Source: Punica granatum (Eukaryota > Streptophyta > Magnoliopsida > Myrtales > Lythraceae). From it: a stretch of 64,000 bases of DNA. The DNA is taken from positions 37,273,538 through 37,337,537 of the forward strand of contig NC_045127.1 in NCBI RefSeq assembly GCF_007655135.1, in the 5' to 3' direction. Below the pieces are notes generated by a model. It had not been told where the DNA came from, did not search any database, and saw only the letters and a program-made list of their open reading frames with translations. Positions 47,058-60,700 of the stretch are shown here, one piece after another (position 1 is the first letter of the stretch; every line of letters starts with the position of its first letter). The translations under genes and the position numbers were made by a program.

Positions 47058-48620
47058 GATCTCGATTCTAGGGGTGGGGCCATCTCCAGCGGCCACCACT
47101 ACCATGCTTGTGGTTGCCAAAGGCCTCTGATGTGGTTGGCGACCCCGAGCATGGGGGTGCTGGCCGTTCACGATGACTGCATCATGTATAATTGAGATCA
47201 AAGGTCGTACCTCTACATCTCGATTCCAGAGGTAGGGCAGGCATCGATGACCTTCGTCCCGGCCTGTTGGGGTCATCCCGACATCGAGCATTTCCCATCG
47301 CCCCTTTCCCAGTCCTAACAGTCTCATGTTGCTTTTTTATTTTAATTTTTAGAATTTTAAATAAATTTTAAAATTTTGAAATTGAAGAAAATATTAAGGG
47401 TAGGTTTACTTTAAGAAAAGTCTTCTTCATTTTTTGTTCACTTTTCTTCTCATTTTCTAAATATATTTCTCTAAGAAAATAAGAAATCATATTTTACAAA
47501 CTCAAAATCGAGAATTTTCAAACTTATATTCAATATCTAACGACAATTAACGATTTCCAATTAAATCGAGGAGAATTGACTGTTAGAACCAAATTAGTGA
47601 ATCCCTAAGATCACACATGATGAATCCGTCAAGAAATCGATCAGTTGGAAGCATACATTAATCCATTGCGTGAGGTTGTATCGGGTTCGTGGTTTTCCAA
47701 GCCGGTACGTTAAGAGTATTGGTTGTTTGATTCTCTGAGTAATGGGGTCTCAGTATATCGCTCTATTTAACATGCGACTCAGGGACCATAACCTCTCAAA
47801 TTGCACTTTAGTGGAAGAGGTTATGTAATTTTAATTTCGCCCATCGTAGCATTAGTAATTACCCTTTTAGTATTTGCACATTAATCCCATATTCTATCGA
47901 GATATCGAGAAGTCCCATTATCTTTAACTTTATTACATCACCCAGTCCGGGCCTATTAATAGGATAACACATAATACATAACGCAATATACATATGTCAG
48001 GCCACATCGTTGAAACAAAATTCAACATTGATATATTTTTTAAAAAAATTATTGATAAAAAAACCTTCCAATTGAAAAGGAAAAAATTAGAAAACTATTA
48101 AATGTACCTCTCTAATTTATTTTGAATTTGAGAAATTAGAAAAAAATTTCTAAAAATTCTTCATTTCTTTTGTAGGTAAATACATATTTCATGATTTTCG
48201 ATTTTTTAACGAAAATTTTAAAAAAAGTTGGAAAAATTTTCTCAAAGTAAAATGGGCCTAAAATATGACCAAATGCCTTAAACCAATATTTTAGCAAAAA
48301 TAATGGTCTTATCTACGCAACAGTAAACGATAAGGTCTCAAAAAGAAAAATGTCCAAATGTACTAGCTATTTTCATTACTTTTTTCCTAAAGTAAAATGG
48401 AAGTATTGTGGAGGATAAATGGAGATATAGGACCAAGAGAGAGAGAGAGAGAGAGAGGAGAGATGAGCATGAGAATTGAGATGAGGGGACATGCGGAGAG
48501 AAAGTAGTGGATAGTTATTAGTTAGAAAAAAATCCAATTACTAATTTACTCGTAAATTTAAAGGTCATAATTTTTTATATGTATAATAATAATATCTTTC
48601 TAATGAATAAAATGGTGTAC
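47058..48620. other. Intergenic spacer, copy B
   Basis: Match of 1-1569. A 99-codon minus frame across 47028-47327 lies in the GC-rich block and has no recognised similarity. Confidence 0.6.
48437..48457. repeat. (GA)n microsatellite, copy B
   Basis: 21 bases, six shorter than in copy A. Confidence 0.95.
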
Positions 48621-48907
48621 AATAGTGGTGGCAATCTTGTTTACCGTCCCTTGCTACGCAATGTTCGGATTCTCTTGTTTAACTGTGAATATAGCAGACG
48701 AATTGAACAATCAGCGTAAATACTGGTCCCATCAACGTAGCACCACCAAAGTCCTAGAATAGTTCACAGAAGCCGGTGTCTCCCAAGTTCAAGCAAGGAA
48801 TACAATTCTAACAAATGTTTTGACACAAATGCAGAAAGTGGATTCGAACCTGAGATGTTGGGGTTACCAAGTCACATGAGAGTAAATTTGAAACCACTAA
48901 ACCATCA
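48621..48907 (-). mobile_element. SINE-like element, copy B
   Basis: B box at 48850-48840 and A box at 48904-48894, both unchanged from copy A. A few substitutions in the body. Confidence 0.55.
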
Positions 48908-49951
48908 GTTTTAATAATTAATAACTTAAAAGCTAATAATGACATACAATAGTCCTTTCTAGTATAATAACATCCGAATGATCCCTTTCATCTCACTATT
49001 CCTTTTTGAAATTGACTATGCTATATAAAAGTTAAGTCCAGCTACAGTGACCCCTGGTCACAGGGACACATGCTCCCCTCGTCGGATGCACACAGGGTCC
49101 GTAGGCACTATGGCATCCGACGGTGAGGGGACACGATGTCACCCTCACCCAGGGTCATGTTAGAAAACGCCATAAGTTAAGGAAGTCAATTCACTAACAT
49201 TTCTTTCTTTATCTCTCTCGTCCTCATTTTTTCGACACTCTCTCTCCACTTTTTCCAACATTAACCTAGAGCTACTTTCATATTTATGGTCCTTTTTTTT
49301 TTTCAATTGGTCCTTACTATTATATACTTGTATTACCCATCAACACTAATATCTTCCTCTTTGCTTCCTGCGAAACCTAACTAAATGTAATTTTCTTATC
49401 AGAAAAACATAATATTATTTTTAAGAGTACAGTCCTCTTATAACTATCTGATTTATTAGTTTTGTGTTAGCTTTCATTATGCACGATCCCCTCATAGCGT
49501 GAATATATGCTTCTAGTCAGGGGCGGATCCAGGACCCTTAAGCCAGTGGATGCAAACTATGATCTTATTTTGTTTTACAAGAGTGTAACTTACGTTGGAA
49601 GTGGCATCAAACAACATAAATTCAATATTTAAATTGTATCCACGCTATGCACCGTATTATGTAATATTTTTCCTTATTCCTCAGATTTTTTACTGGATAT
49701 TAACGTAACACGTAGTTGCATTTCCATATTTCCTAAACTTAAGTATGTTTCATTTTGTGATTTTTGAAATATCAGTACATCCATAATAATAGATTACATA
49801 ATGAGAATATTGTAATCATAATGAAGATTAAAATATGTATTTTTTTTGTATGAATGTTGGAATCCGGAAGTCCAATTGGGTCCCGACTAATCCAGTCGAG
49901 CTGAGTTGGCTCACTAAAAGGTAAAGCTTTCTCAGCGTGGATTTGCTGTTA
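48908..49951. other. AT-rich spacer, copy B
   Basis: Match of 1857-2901, with the foldback at 49048-49157 and the hAT-like motif at 49518-49533. Nothing else seen. Confidence 0.6.
49048..49157. repeat. Foldback hairpin, copy B
   Basis: Identical by eye to 1997-2106. Confidence 0.5.
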
Positions 49952-52900
49952 TGCGCACCCGAATTTCATCTTGTCAGGGCACGCACGCGCGCGCCTATGC
50001 AACGCGGCTTGGGAGTGTACACTTTCCCGGGGACGCGCGACGGACGCACGTGAGAAGGAATCGACACCTGCCATTTTACGACCCGGAGGTCGATGGCCGG
50101 TAAGTTACCCGGGTCTAGGGGTATGTGATACTCCTAGTATGCTAAGGCAATGGTCTGTAAGTAACCAGAAATTCCGAATTCGGGGGTTCTATTACATGCG
50201 AGCCTATATCCCGCATGCCCTTTTGGTACTCTAGCTTGCTAGGCTTGCCATTTTATTTATTTACCGCGTGATTTAAGGTTGCACTTGACTCAACCGTTTT
50301 GACACTGCAAAGTCGATGAATTGATTGGATTAGGCCAAGGGCCCGAGGGAAAGGTAAGCCCACACGTCGAGGAATCGATTTGCTATCCTCGCTTGATGGT
50401 TCATCGGACCATGATGATCAAATTCCCAAGCGAATCGAGATCGTAATGTCTTGGATTTACGCGTCCCTAGGTAACAATAGACTGATTCGATCTATACGAA
50501 ACTCTGACCTCTCGCTCACCGATCGGGGGATCCTTACAAATGAATGAATAAATATACAAATAAATGTCCTCGCAATGTGTACTCTCGAATGATTATAGAA
50601 TACAACAAAATACAATAAATGGATCCCGATCGGTTTGCATTGGGCCAATATTCCACTCGGCTCACCGTATTCTGAATCACCGAAAAATAAATTAAAGCAA
50701 CACGGGCTTAAGGAGCCGAGGGTCGAGTCTGACCGGACCGACGGTAGACGAGAGTTTGGATCGATTCTCGCGATAACCATTGGACCGTTCGAGCTTCCGG
50801 GTGATGTCTGATCGCGATTCACACACCCGATCCGAGTTGTCTTCCGCATAGACATTACTCGGAGCAGAGTGGTGACTCAAGGCTAGACCCCATTCCGCAC
50901 TCAGGTTACCCGCGCTTGATGTACATGGGGGCAATCGACCCCGTGGTCGATGGTTTGGGGTGTTTGACACCGTGATAAGCGTGACCTATGGGTTCGAGTT
51001 CGAATCGCGACAAATCAGCAAGAACTAGTGGAAAACAAAGAAAAAAATTACAGAAGCAAATGAGAACAGACAAAAACTGATTAATATAGACAAATACAAG
51101 CAAGTTGTGTATTAAACCGAATTTACGTGATTTAATCAGTTATTAACCGGGGTTAATTGGCAAATAATTTATCTAACCTAGGCAAGCAGAAGAATGTGTT
51201 ATAATGCAGTTCTAAGTCAACTATGTGTGTGAGTTTGTTTTAAGACTCTGTTCTGTAAATGATACTGTAGTATCACTGAATATGTCAAACTCGTGTTTTG
51301 ACTCTAGATTTGGAACCTAAAGTTCGGCCTAGCCATTATCTAATGTTTATATAAGCCGAGTGAATGATTAGTTGAGATTTGCTTATCTTATGACAGAGAT
51401 AACAGTTCTAACTACCCGAATCTACGATAGGATGACAGAAACACAGAAATTAGACAAAGAGGGTGATGTGAATGACACTCACGCCTGAACGGGCTGCCCA
51501 CCTTCAACTGTGCATCGAAGTGTTTCGGTCATCCTAACGCCTAGAATGTCGGTGAACCACGAACAACGGTTTTGCCCTTGAACGGTAAAAGTGTGTAAAG
51601 TGCACGTGTAAAATTGAGATCATGTGACACGAAAAGGTCTAAAGAGGACTTGTGTACTTCGACTTGAGCCGCTTCAAATCAGGCCTGGACTTGAGTCATC
51701 GCATGCGAGTGCTCCTTAGATACCGATTCTATCCATGTTATGCGTCTTGGTGCTTTGAAATTGTGAATTTTAAAAGGGCATTTCCGACGTTTCGTGGTCC
51801 GTCGACACGGTTACAAATTGATATCTGATTTGTCCCATTATTTAGGTCGAGTGATTTAATTAATTGAGTAGCGCGTTCTATTTTTCCATTTTGTGAAATT
51901 ATTCGGTGGTTGAGGCCTTGAACCTCAGACGTTATGGATTGATGGAATGATTGTGCGAAATTAATGCGTCTGATCATGCAAACTAACGCGAAACTAATGA
52001 CTAAACGAAAAGCGTATTTGCAATCAATTCCAAGAACTGGTTTCAAAGCGATAGAAGAGGTCGTCCTCGACCCAAGGGAGGTCAAAGGACCTTCGGCTAC
52101 CCTCAAAGGAGGAGGGCCGAGAGTCCCCTTGACTCGGCTTGGGTCATGGAGGGACTCCTATATCGATTTTAATCGTTTCTTACATACATAAGACATTAAG
52201 CACGACAATGACACACTTTTTACAAAGCCAATGCCGCCATGATCTTGGAAACGCAAACAAACACGCAATACACACAAACACGATATTTAAAGAAATCGAT
52301 AAAACGATATCGGCTCATGCAATGACAAAACATTAAACACGGGAACCGATTTATTTCGTGGCGAAGGAAACCATTTGAGGCTCGGGCAAGCCACAAGGGG
52401 TCTCGGCCAACTCCCTTGAGGAGTTAACCGAGTGCCCACTTTGGCTCTCCCGAGCCGTGGTGATTTCCTCGACACCAAAATCGAACTATTCTCGTCACAC
52501 AATCATGTTATACAACGATGGGAACGTAAAACGCGGGAAAACAACTAACCTCGGGAAAGGACAAACCCTTTTAGCCTCGGATCAGCCAAGGAGGCTCACG
52601 GCTCCCTCCTTTGGGGACCTAGCCGTGAGCTCTCTATGGCCTAACCGGGCCATGGAGTCTATTCTACCTTGAACTCAACCACCTCCAGCCATGCTACATA
52701 ATATATGATGAAGACACTGCATAACACGACATAAGAATACACGAAAGTGCATAAACTTGCATATAATTCGATTCATGACCACCTTATCACCCCACAAGCC
52801 TATATAACTAAAAGACCTACTCCTCTAAGTCGTAAGGGGATTATACCTAGCCTCGGGATGTGAGGAAAGAGTCGGGGAAGTGGCTTGAGCGTCGGAAGAC

Positions 52901-55173
52901 TCAATTGCACAGAAGTTGTCCAGGGAGGGAACAACGGGCAGCTGGGAAAGATTAGCTTGCACGGGAGGCTTGGGATGGTTGCACGAAGTCGGCATGGGTC
53001 CTCTCAACTCCCAAGGGACTGCTTAAGATGTTTGTGACAAGCTTTGGGCGTGCAAGGGCCTGAACAAATCCGAAAATGATAAAAGAAAACCGGTAAAAAC
53101 TGTGACAAACCGGGGAGAAGAAAAGAGTGAAATGGAGGTCGTGCGCGGTTGATTGGCTCTCGGCACGCGACCACCTTGTCACGGGGGAGAGTGAGGGTCA
53201 TGAGGAACCCTTAGAATGTGATGGCATGACTCGCCATGGTCGTGGGAAGGAATGGCACGTCTATGACCCGAGAGTTGCTATGGAAACCTGATTCTGTGCT
53301 GTTTCTGTTGTCTGCTTAAACGGTGTGTTGGAGGCCTCAAATGCTAAAACTAAGTCCGGAAATGGGTTTAGAAGGTCGAAAACATGGGGGGTATGAAGTT
53401 TGGTTGAAATTGGCTTGGGTCGAGGGGCGGTCACCGGAAAACGGTTGAGTTTTCCGGCAATGCCTTGTAACAGGCTGTGCTTGAGCTGAATGACCAGGGC
53501 TGGTTGCTGGAGTTTGAGAGGGTTTTAGAGGTTCTCATAGAGTGAGAGAGCTTGAGAGAGAATAGAAATTGAGTTGTAAGCATAAATAGGAAGGCTAATG
53601 ATGCAAAATTAGTGAAATTAAGTGCCATTAGAGGGGTGCTTAAGGGGGATCCGAATTTTTAAGGTGATTAGAGAGGGGAATGTGTCTTCAAAAGTTGATG
53701 GAAGGTGATGGATGGAAGAAGAGAAGTGATGGGGTGCAAGAGATATTTTTGAAATGGGTGGATGTGGCTCATTTGGCTTCCCCTTAGAGAAGAGTCATGG
53801 CTTGCGACTTGGGCTTGGCTTGGCTTGCTCGAGGGTCCCACTTAGCTAGGAAGAAAGCCGGGAAAAGCTGGAGTCTCGATTAATCGTATGCTCGATTTCC
53901 GTGGTTCGCTTGAACGACGAATTATCAATGTACGCGCGAATAAGGTTTTAATGAGCCTAATATTGACATGCTTCATGTAAGCGAATGCTCGGGTGGCCCG
54001 GGGACTCAAAATCCGGTTTTGCTCCGTTTGGATGATCGGAGTGAAGTTGTCCGTTTCTGTCGCATGTTCGCGCTTCTGCGTGCTGTATTGCTCGTGTTGG
54101 CGTGCTTTGTGCTTTGGGCAGAACGGTTGACTCGCCGACCTCGGCTGGAGATCGATAACCAGAGACGTCTTAGGAATCCGTGAACGGGGCTCTCTCAGTG
54201 CTTTCCAAGTGTTTTGATGTGTTTGGAGACCACTGCAATCTCCATTTGTTGAAAACGAATCCCGAAGGTTTGCCGGGAGGCGTTCATGACCATTGAAACG
54301 TCACTCGGGAGACCGGCATGGTTTGCTTGGTGTGAGCCAAAATGATTTCCCAGGCCCTAGGGGTTGTTGGGAGTGGGTGATGCAGAGCTCGGGCGTTAAC
54401 TTTTCCCCGAATGAGCTATGAGCGCAAGATTCCCTGTGAAATGGGCCATTTTGCTGCCGGAATGGTACTCGAGAAACCTAAATGGATTGTGCAATGCGAT
54501 CAGGGTTTATCTCCCAAGCCCTTGAGGTCCCTGGGATTGATTGGCGCAAATTTCGTGCGCTGACGATTTGTTAAAAGGGTCTTCGACTATGTTTATGTGC
54601 AAAACATGCCTATTTTTACGGGTCGGGACCCACTCGGGATATCATGATCAGTCCCGAAACACAGTCTAAAACCTGTTCCCTGGTCCTGGTGACCCTCGGG
54701 TGTGTGCAGGTCTGTTTTTGGGTGCTGTTTATTTGTCTATGGGACGGATGTCCCGGGAGCCCCGTTAGGAAGGTGTCTGTGAACGTTCGGGGGTGCCTCG
54801 GCTTAGGCAGAAGGTTTCTGAAATGCGCTTGGAGGTGCCATTGGTTATTTTAGTACCAAGAGGGATTTTTAGAGTCCCATATTTGATACCTTCTGATGCT
54901 CCGGTAATGAATAGTATCATAATGTCAACTTCGGTTGTTCTGAGGCTTCCTGTTTGTCTGATTCTTCTAATTGCCCTCTGTGCCTTCCTGGTGGCCCCTA
55001 CCTCTCTTCTGTAGTCCATGCCCCCATGCCTGCATGTTTGCCTCTATTGACTCGACTGTGAATAGTGACCCGAGCTTCTGTTGGGCGTTCTCCTATCGCG
55101 CTTATGAGGCCGTGGTCAGAATCGCTGTTGGCGTTCTCTGTTGGAGCCGGTGGGCTAAAATGGAGTGCTGACA
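49952..55173 (-). mobile_element. 3' LTR of element 1, copy B (5,222 bp)
   Basis: TG...CA termini as in copy A. Two bases shorter, with roughly 1-2% substitutions. Confidence 0.85.
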
Positions 55174-55189
55174 ACTTGCCCCTCTTTGG
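55174..55189 (-). promoter_or_regulatory. Polypurine tract of element 1, copy B
   Basis: CCAAAGAGGGGCAAGT on the minus strand, as in copy A. Confidence 0.85.
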
Positions 55190-57071
55190 TTGCATGCTCG
55201 ATTAGCGAATGTAGCCAAAGACTGTGAGAAGCATCCCGTTTGGCCCGCCGGCAACCGCCTTGGTACCTCCCTCATATTACTTGCTATGTTGTTTTGGATG
55301 TATGAGAGAAAACTGCGTAAGTGCATGTGCCTGAAAGCAATAGATGGGTGTCAGAACTCGAAAATGGTAAAAGGCGGGCGTATGGACCCAAAGTAGTAAA
55401 ATGTGGGTGTATGGACCCAAAGCAGTAAAATATGGGCCTGTGGACCCAAAGCACTAAACTGTGCACTTATGAAACCAAAGCAGTGAAAGGTGGGCGTATG
55501 GGCCCAAAGTAGTAAAAGGTGGGCTTATGGACCCAAAGCGGTGAAAGGTGGGCTTATGGACCCAGAGCAATAAGAATGTGGGTTTATGGACCCGGAGCAG
55601 AAAAAGGTGGGTTTATGGACCCAAAGTAGTAAGGGCTGGGCTTATGGACCCAAAGCGGTAAAAGGTGGGCTTTTGGACCCAAAGCGGTAAAAGGTGGGCT
55701 TGTGGACCCAAAGCAGTAAAAGGTGAGCTGCTTATGGACCCAAAGCGGTAAAAGGTGGGCTTGTGGACCCAAAGCAGTAAACTGTGGGCTTATGGACCCG
55801 GAGAACTAAAAAGGTGGGTTTATGGACCTGGAGTAGAAAAAATGTGGGTTTATGGACCAAAAGCGGTAAAAGGTGGGTTTATGGACCCAAAGCAGTAAAA
55901 AGTGTAAGTCGGAAGGAAAATGCTGGAAATGCAGAGACAAAGATGGGTGTTAGGGAATAGCGCAAGGTGTTGAGAAGGGGATATGCTGATTCGCAGGACT
56001 GGGGCCTGGATTGTGCCGCTGGGACGTGGTGGTAGGAATTGCTCGCTGCTTATCGTAAGATTAGGAACTCGCCGGATGGTGACGAGAGGTGCTCTCTAGG
56101 GGGTCTTCTGTTCAGGTTGAGTTTGCGACCTGTTGCATGAGACAGATATGAGTCCGTCCGGAGGGGACGCCTCTCGAGGTCCACGGGCTCATACCTATGT
56201 ACAGGAGAACGGTAGCTAGCAGTCGTTGTCAGTCGTGCAAAACTGCTGGAATGGCAATGTGCAAAGAAAATCATGTAAAGATGATTCGGGGTTTGGACTC
56301 GGTGGCCGTTTGAGGGTGGCCGTGTCCCCGAACATGACATGTATTTGACTAAAGGAAAGGCTTTTACAAGGCGGGTATAACCCGCAGAGTTTTGCATGAA
56401 CGTAAACGGAGGGATCTTTGGGGATCATCTAAATCAAGGATACGACGACTCGACCCCATTTCGAGGCGCATCTTGAGCCCGAAGAGTCGAAGAGAGTTTG
56501 CTCTCGTCGAAAACTGCCGAACCACTATTTGTTGTAGGTTCACGCGAGCTGCCGCTGTTCTTTCGTGATTGAGCCGACAATTGCCCCTAATTTTTGCCTA
56601 GGCCGCAAAACGCGCGGTGGCCTAGCGGGGTATTATTATTTTGATTTTTCTCTCATAAATGCTCACCTTTTGTTACAACCACCCAGGATAGGGTCAGATC
56701 GCACCTCTCGGTTCCCCTAACTTTTGCCTAGACTGCCCTTTGTGGGTTTTCAGCCTAGCGAGGATATGATTCATTCCCTCTTTTTGCCACGGCTCCCTTT
56801 TGTGGGATTTTAAGCCGCACCCCTCATTCCCCAACTTTTGCCTAGGCCGCCTCGAGAAGGTTTTCGACCTAGTGGGAAAATTATTCTTTTTCTCTCAAAG
56901 ATGTCCTCAGATGAGAAGGATTGAATTGAAAGAGCATAAATGCTGATGATAGAAAATGTGCTGAGGTGAAACGGGTGCAGAGCCTGAAGAAAACAGAAGA
57001 AGGTAAGGATCGGGAGTGTGGTTTGAAGCTTGCAGGGACGCGAAGAGTCCACCGGATGACAAAGAAGGCTA
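55190..57071 (-). mobile_element. 3' UTR of element 1, copy B
   Basis: Counterpart of 8142-10015, with the 29-bp array and the same three TTTTGCCTAG motifs. Confidence 0.7.
55366..55902. repeat. 29-bp minisatellite, copy B
   Basis: About 18 units. One unit present at the left edge of copy A is absent, and one extra GCTTTTGGACCCAAAGCGGT unit is present in the middle. Confidence 0.92.
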
Positions 57072-57776
57072 TCAAGGGTAGTACTTCTTGAGGGCGTCGG
57101 CGTTGACCGAGAGCATGTTTTCGGTCCCCATCCATGTCGTTTAAGATAATTGCCCATCCGGAAAAGGTTTCCTTGAAGACGAAGGGTTTGTCACACTTAT
57201 ATGCTAACTTGCCCCGAGAGTCAGGTGTAATGTGCAGGACCTTTCGCAGGACAAGGTCATCGAGGTTGAACTCGCGGTGGCGGACTCTTGTGTTGAACGC
57301 TTGGGCCAGTTTTTGTTGGTAGCATTGGCCGCGGCAGAGCGCTGTTAGTCGTCTCTCGTCGATGAGATTGAGCTGCTCGTAGCGCTGCTTCGGCCATTTT
57401 GTTTCTTCGAGCTCGGACTCGGCGAGGACCCCTATGAAGGGGATCTCCATTTCGATTGGAAGGACCGCTTCCATGACGTAGACCAAGGAGTACGGAGTCG
57501 CCCCGGTTGAAGTGCGGATAGATGTCCGATACGCTAAGAGCGCGAAAAGGAACATCTCGTGCCAGTCCTTGTAGGTCACCATCATTTTCTCGATGATCTT
57601 CTTGATGTTTTTGTTTGCAGCCTCCACTGCACCGTTCATTTGGGGATGGTATTGCGTGGAGTTGCGATGCTGCACTTTGAATTGCTCACAGAGCTCGTTG
57701 ATGATTTTGTTGCTCAGGTTCTTGGCGTTGTCGGCGATGATTGTCGCGGGGACTCCGTATCGAGCGATGATGTTGC
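57072..57776 (-). pseudogene. Integrase fragment of element 1, copy B (uninterrupted)
   Basis: The same integrase part as in copy A without the solo LTR. An open frame of 340 codons (57903-56881) starts inside the element 2 LTR. Its first 43 residues are LTR-derived and integrase begins at NIIARYG. The second catalytic Asp is residue 58 and the Glu residue 94, giving the DD35E spacing. LVYVMEAVLPIEMEIPF and NLDDLVLRKV follow. An extra G near 57130 shifts the frame after DMDG; the true C-terminus (NADALKKYYP) and stop (57072-57074) lie in another frame, so the last 70 or so residues of the open frame are not integrase. The N-terminal part was displaced by element 2. Confidence 0.88.
57201..57205. 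other. Empty target site of the copy A solo LTR
   Basis: A single ATGCT, continuous with integrase sequence on both sides. Confidence 0.95.
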
Positions 57777-60700
57777 TGTACGGACCCGATTGTGGACTCT
57801 CGTCGAGGCTTGCATGTGCGCTTTTGGATCGCGTGGCTTGGGAGTGTCCACCTTCCTGGGGATTCTTGACTGACACGCGTGAGAATGAGTCGCCACTTAT
57901 CATTTTACGACCCGAACGTCGAGGGCCAATAAGTTAGCCGGGGCTAGGGGTATGGAACACCTAGTTTTGTTAAGGCATTGGTCGGTGCGGAACCGGAAAG
58001 TCCGTGTTTAGGGGTTCATGTTACGTGCGAGTCTATATCTCGCACGCCCTTTCGGTACTCTGGTTTGCTAGGCTTGCAAGTTTTACTTCATTTGCTGCAT
58101 GAATTAGGCTACACTCGGCTTGCACGTTTTGATATCGAAAATTCGATGAACCAAACGATGTCGGTTGAAAAGCTGGGAGAGAAGTAGACTTGTATGTCGG
58201 GGAATCAGTCTACAATCTTGCGTTACAATTCATCAAACCATGATGGTTGAATTCCTACGTGAATTGGAACCGCAATATCTTAGGTTTACTCTTGTCTGGG
58301 CAAGCATTGGACCGATTCGATTGATTCGACTCTCAGACCGTTCGCTCACTGACTGGGATTCTTATAGATTGAATGTACAAAATAAAATCCTTACAATGCT
58401 CTCAAAATACAGCAAATTACAAATAGCAAATGGTCAAATCCAAGTCAGTTCGCTTTCGGTTATTATTCCACTCCGACTTACCATGAGTTTAGGGAAAAAT
58501 CGAAAACTGAAATTCAAGCGCTCTCAGTAAATAGGGCGTTGGACCCTTTAACTGATAGTTAGGGCATTGAACCCTAAGTGCAATGCGTCCTATGAGTCAG
58601 GCTCGACTCGTATGGACAAACAAGAGCAGAAAAGTAACAAATAACATGCTGATTGCAAACAATGTGTTTTTTAGTGCCGAGTGCACGTGGATTAACAAGT
58701 TATTAGCCCGGGGTATTTTGACATGCAAATCCTACCCTAGACAAACAACTTGTGCAAGACATTTTGCATTCGGCTTTGTTTCGAGAATCCGACTGACATA
58801 GTGTCTGAAGTCAAGTCTCGTGTGTGTGGATTGCTTTTACAATTGTTTTGTATTGTGACACTGAAATTACACTGAATTAGCCAAACTCGTGTTTTGACTC
58901 TAGATTTGGAACCTAGAGCTCCGCCTAACCATTATCTAGTGTTTGGTTAGGTCGAGTGAAAGGTTAATCGGCGTTTTGCATGTTTTGCGATAGAGATAAC
59001 CGTTCTAATTACCCTAGTCTACGATAGGATGACAAAAACTCATCAGGGCATAAGAAAAAGATTTGCAGATGAACTTGTACCTCAATAGGTAGCCTATTCT
59101 TATCTTGATACCGTCGTGTTTCTGTCAGGCTAACTCTAGGGGTATCGCTGAATTCTGAAAAGACGATTTTGTCCTTCATTTGAAAATTGTTTCAGAAAAG
59201 GGGAAACATCGCAGTGCAGGCCACCTCGGCCTGTAGCCGGTGTCGACCAATTCCTTGGATCTTCCAGGGTTGTGCAAGAACCCCGAAAAAGCCAAAGAAC
59301 CGGTCGATCTAACAGGAAGTGATCTAAAAAGATCTTCTGTATCCTGACCAGAGTTACTTGAAATCAGGTAAAAACTCAAGTTGAGACACATAAGTCCTTT
59401 CTAGACGTTCGTGCTACATCGGACTGCGCGTTTTGGGTTTTGAAATAAACAAGTTTTGAGAAGGACATTAACGTCATTTGACAACTCATCGACGCGAGTT
59501 ATCAGTTAATTACCAATTCATACAAACTTATCATTGCGGAGTGGGTTTAATCCTGTGAGCGTCCCGATTAACCCATTTGTGAATTTACAGCTTAAAATTA
59601 AATGTCAAATGCAGTAAATGTGCGGGTTACAAATAATCAGACATATCATGGATTGATCCACTGAATGGAGTTTGAGTACCCGAAAAGCTTAATTTAATGT
59701 AAACAATTCTTGACACGGCGCCCAAGAGGGGTCCAGGAAGGTCGAGGATAATTTGGTCAAAATGACCAAACTACCATCGGAACCGAAATGGCCCTGAAAG
59801 AGTCACCGATACATGAATTCATGCATTTTGCTTTAAAAATAATGTTTTGAAGTGGTTAGCATGCGGGATTTACGACAATATTGAAATTTTGCAATTTGCA
59901 CAAAATCCGATAAATGGATTTCATTGAGGTAAAAAGACCGTTTTTAACCCGAATAAGGTCAAAGAACTCTTGGCTCTTTCCTCTTGGGAATAGCCGTGGG
60001 TTTTCTTGACCCGTTTCAGGTTTCAAGCGTTCTCTTTAACCCAATTTCGCCTATTTCTCACATGCTCAAACGTTAAACACCGTAAATAACACGTATTTAA
60101 CAAAGCCGGTATTGCCATGAGTTTGAAAAACGCATTCAAGCATACAAACATGCACAAACACGTTATTTATGGAATCAATAAAACAATACTGGCTCCATGG
60201 ATGTGGAAAAGCATAAAAATTCGGGAGACAATTCAAATCGGGACAAGGAAACCAATCTTGACCCGAAAAGGTCAAGACTACCCCTCGGTTACCTCTCCAA
60301 GAGATTAATCCAAGAGGTATCTCGGCTTTTTCGGGTCGATATGGTTTCCTCGACTTCGATTTAAACATTTCTCGACATGTTAGCACGTTAAACGATGATA
60401 AACATGCATAATATAACATGGAAGTTGCATAAAAATGAAAACTTGGAGTTGAAACATGCATAAAAAACCCCTTATAACCCCATAAAAATGAAGTCCTAGC
60501 TCTTCTAAGTCGGGAATGGCCATACCTAGTTCCGGGATGCGGGATGGGTTTGTAAAAAATCGGGTTGGACCTTTGTTGGGTCGCGTTTGGGCTGTTTTTG
60601 CTTGAGCAGACCCGATCAGGCGCAACAAACTCGACTGGAAACTGTCTCGACCCGACTGGGCAGTTTTCGGGTCGGAGGTCACCACGGTGGCTCCCGATGG

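Noticed and set aside
47028..47327. 99-codon minus frame at the start of copy B
   Set aside because: GC-rich repeat-like spacer; no domain, and a low-complexity translation.
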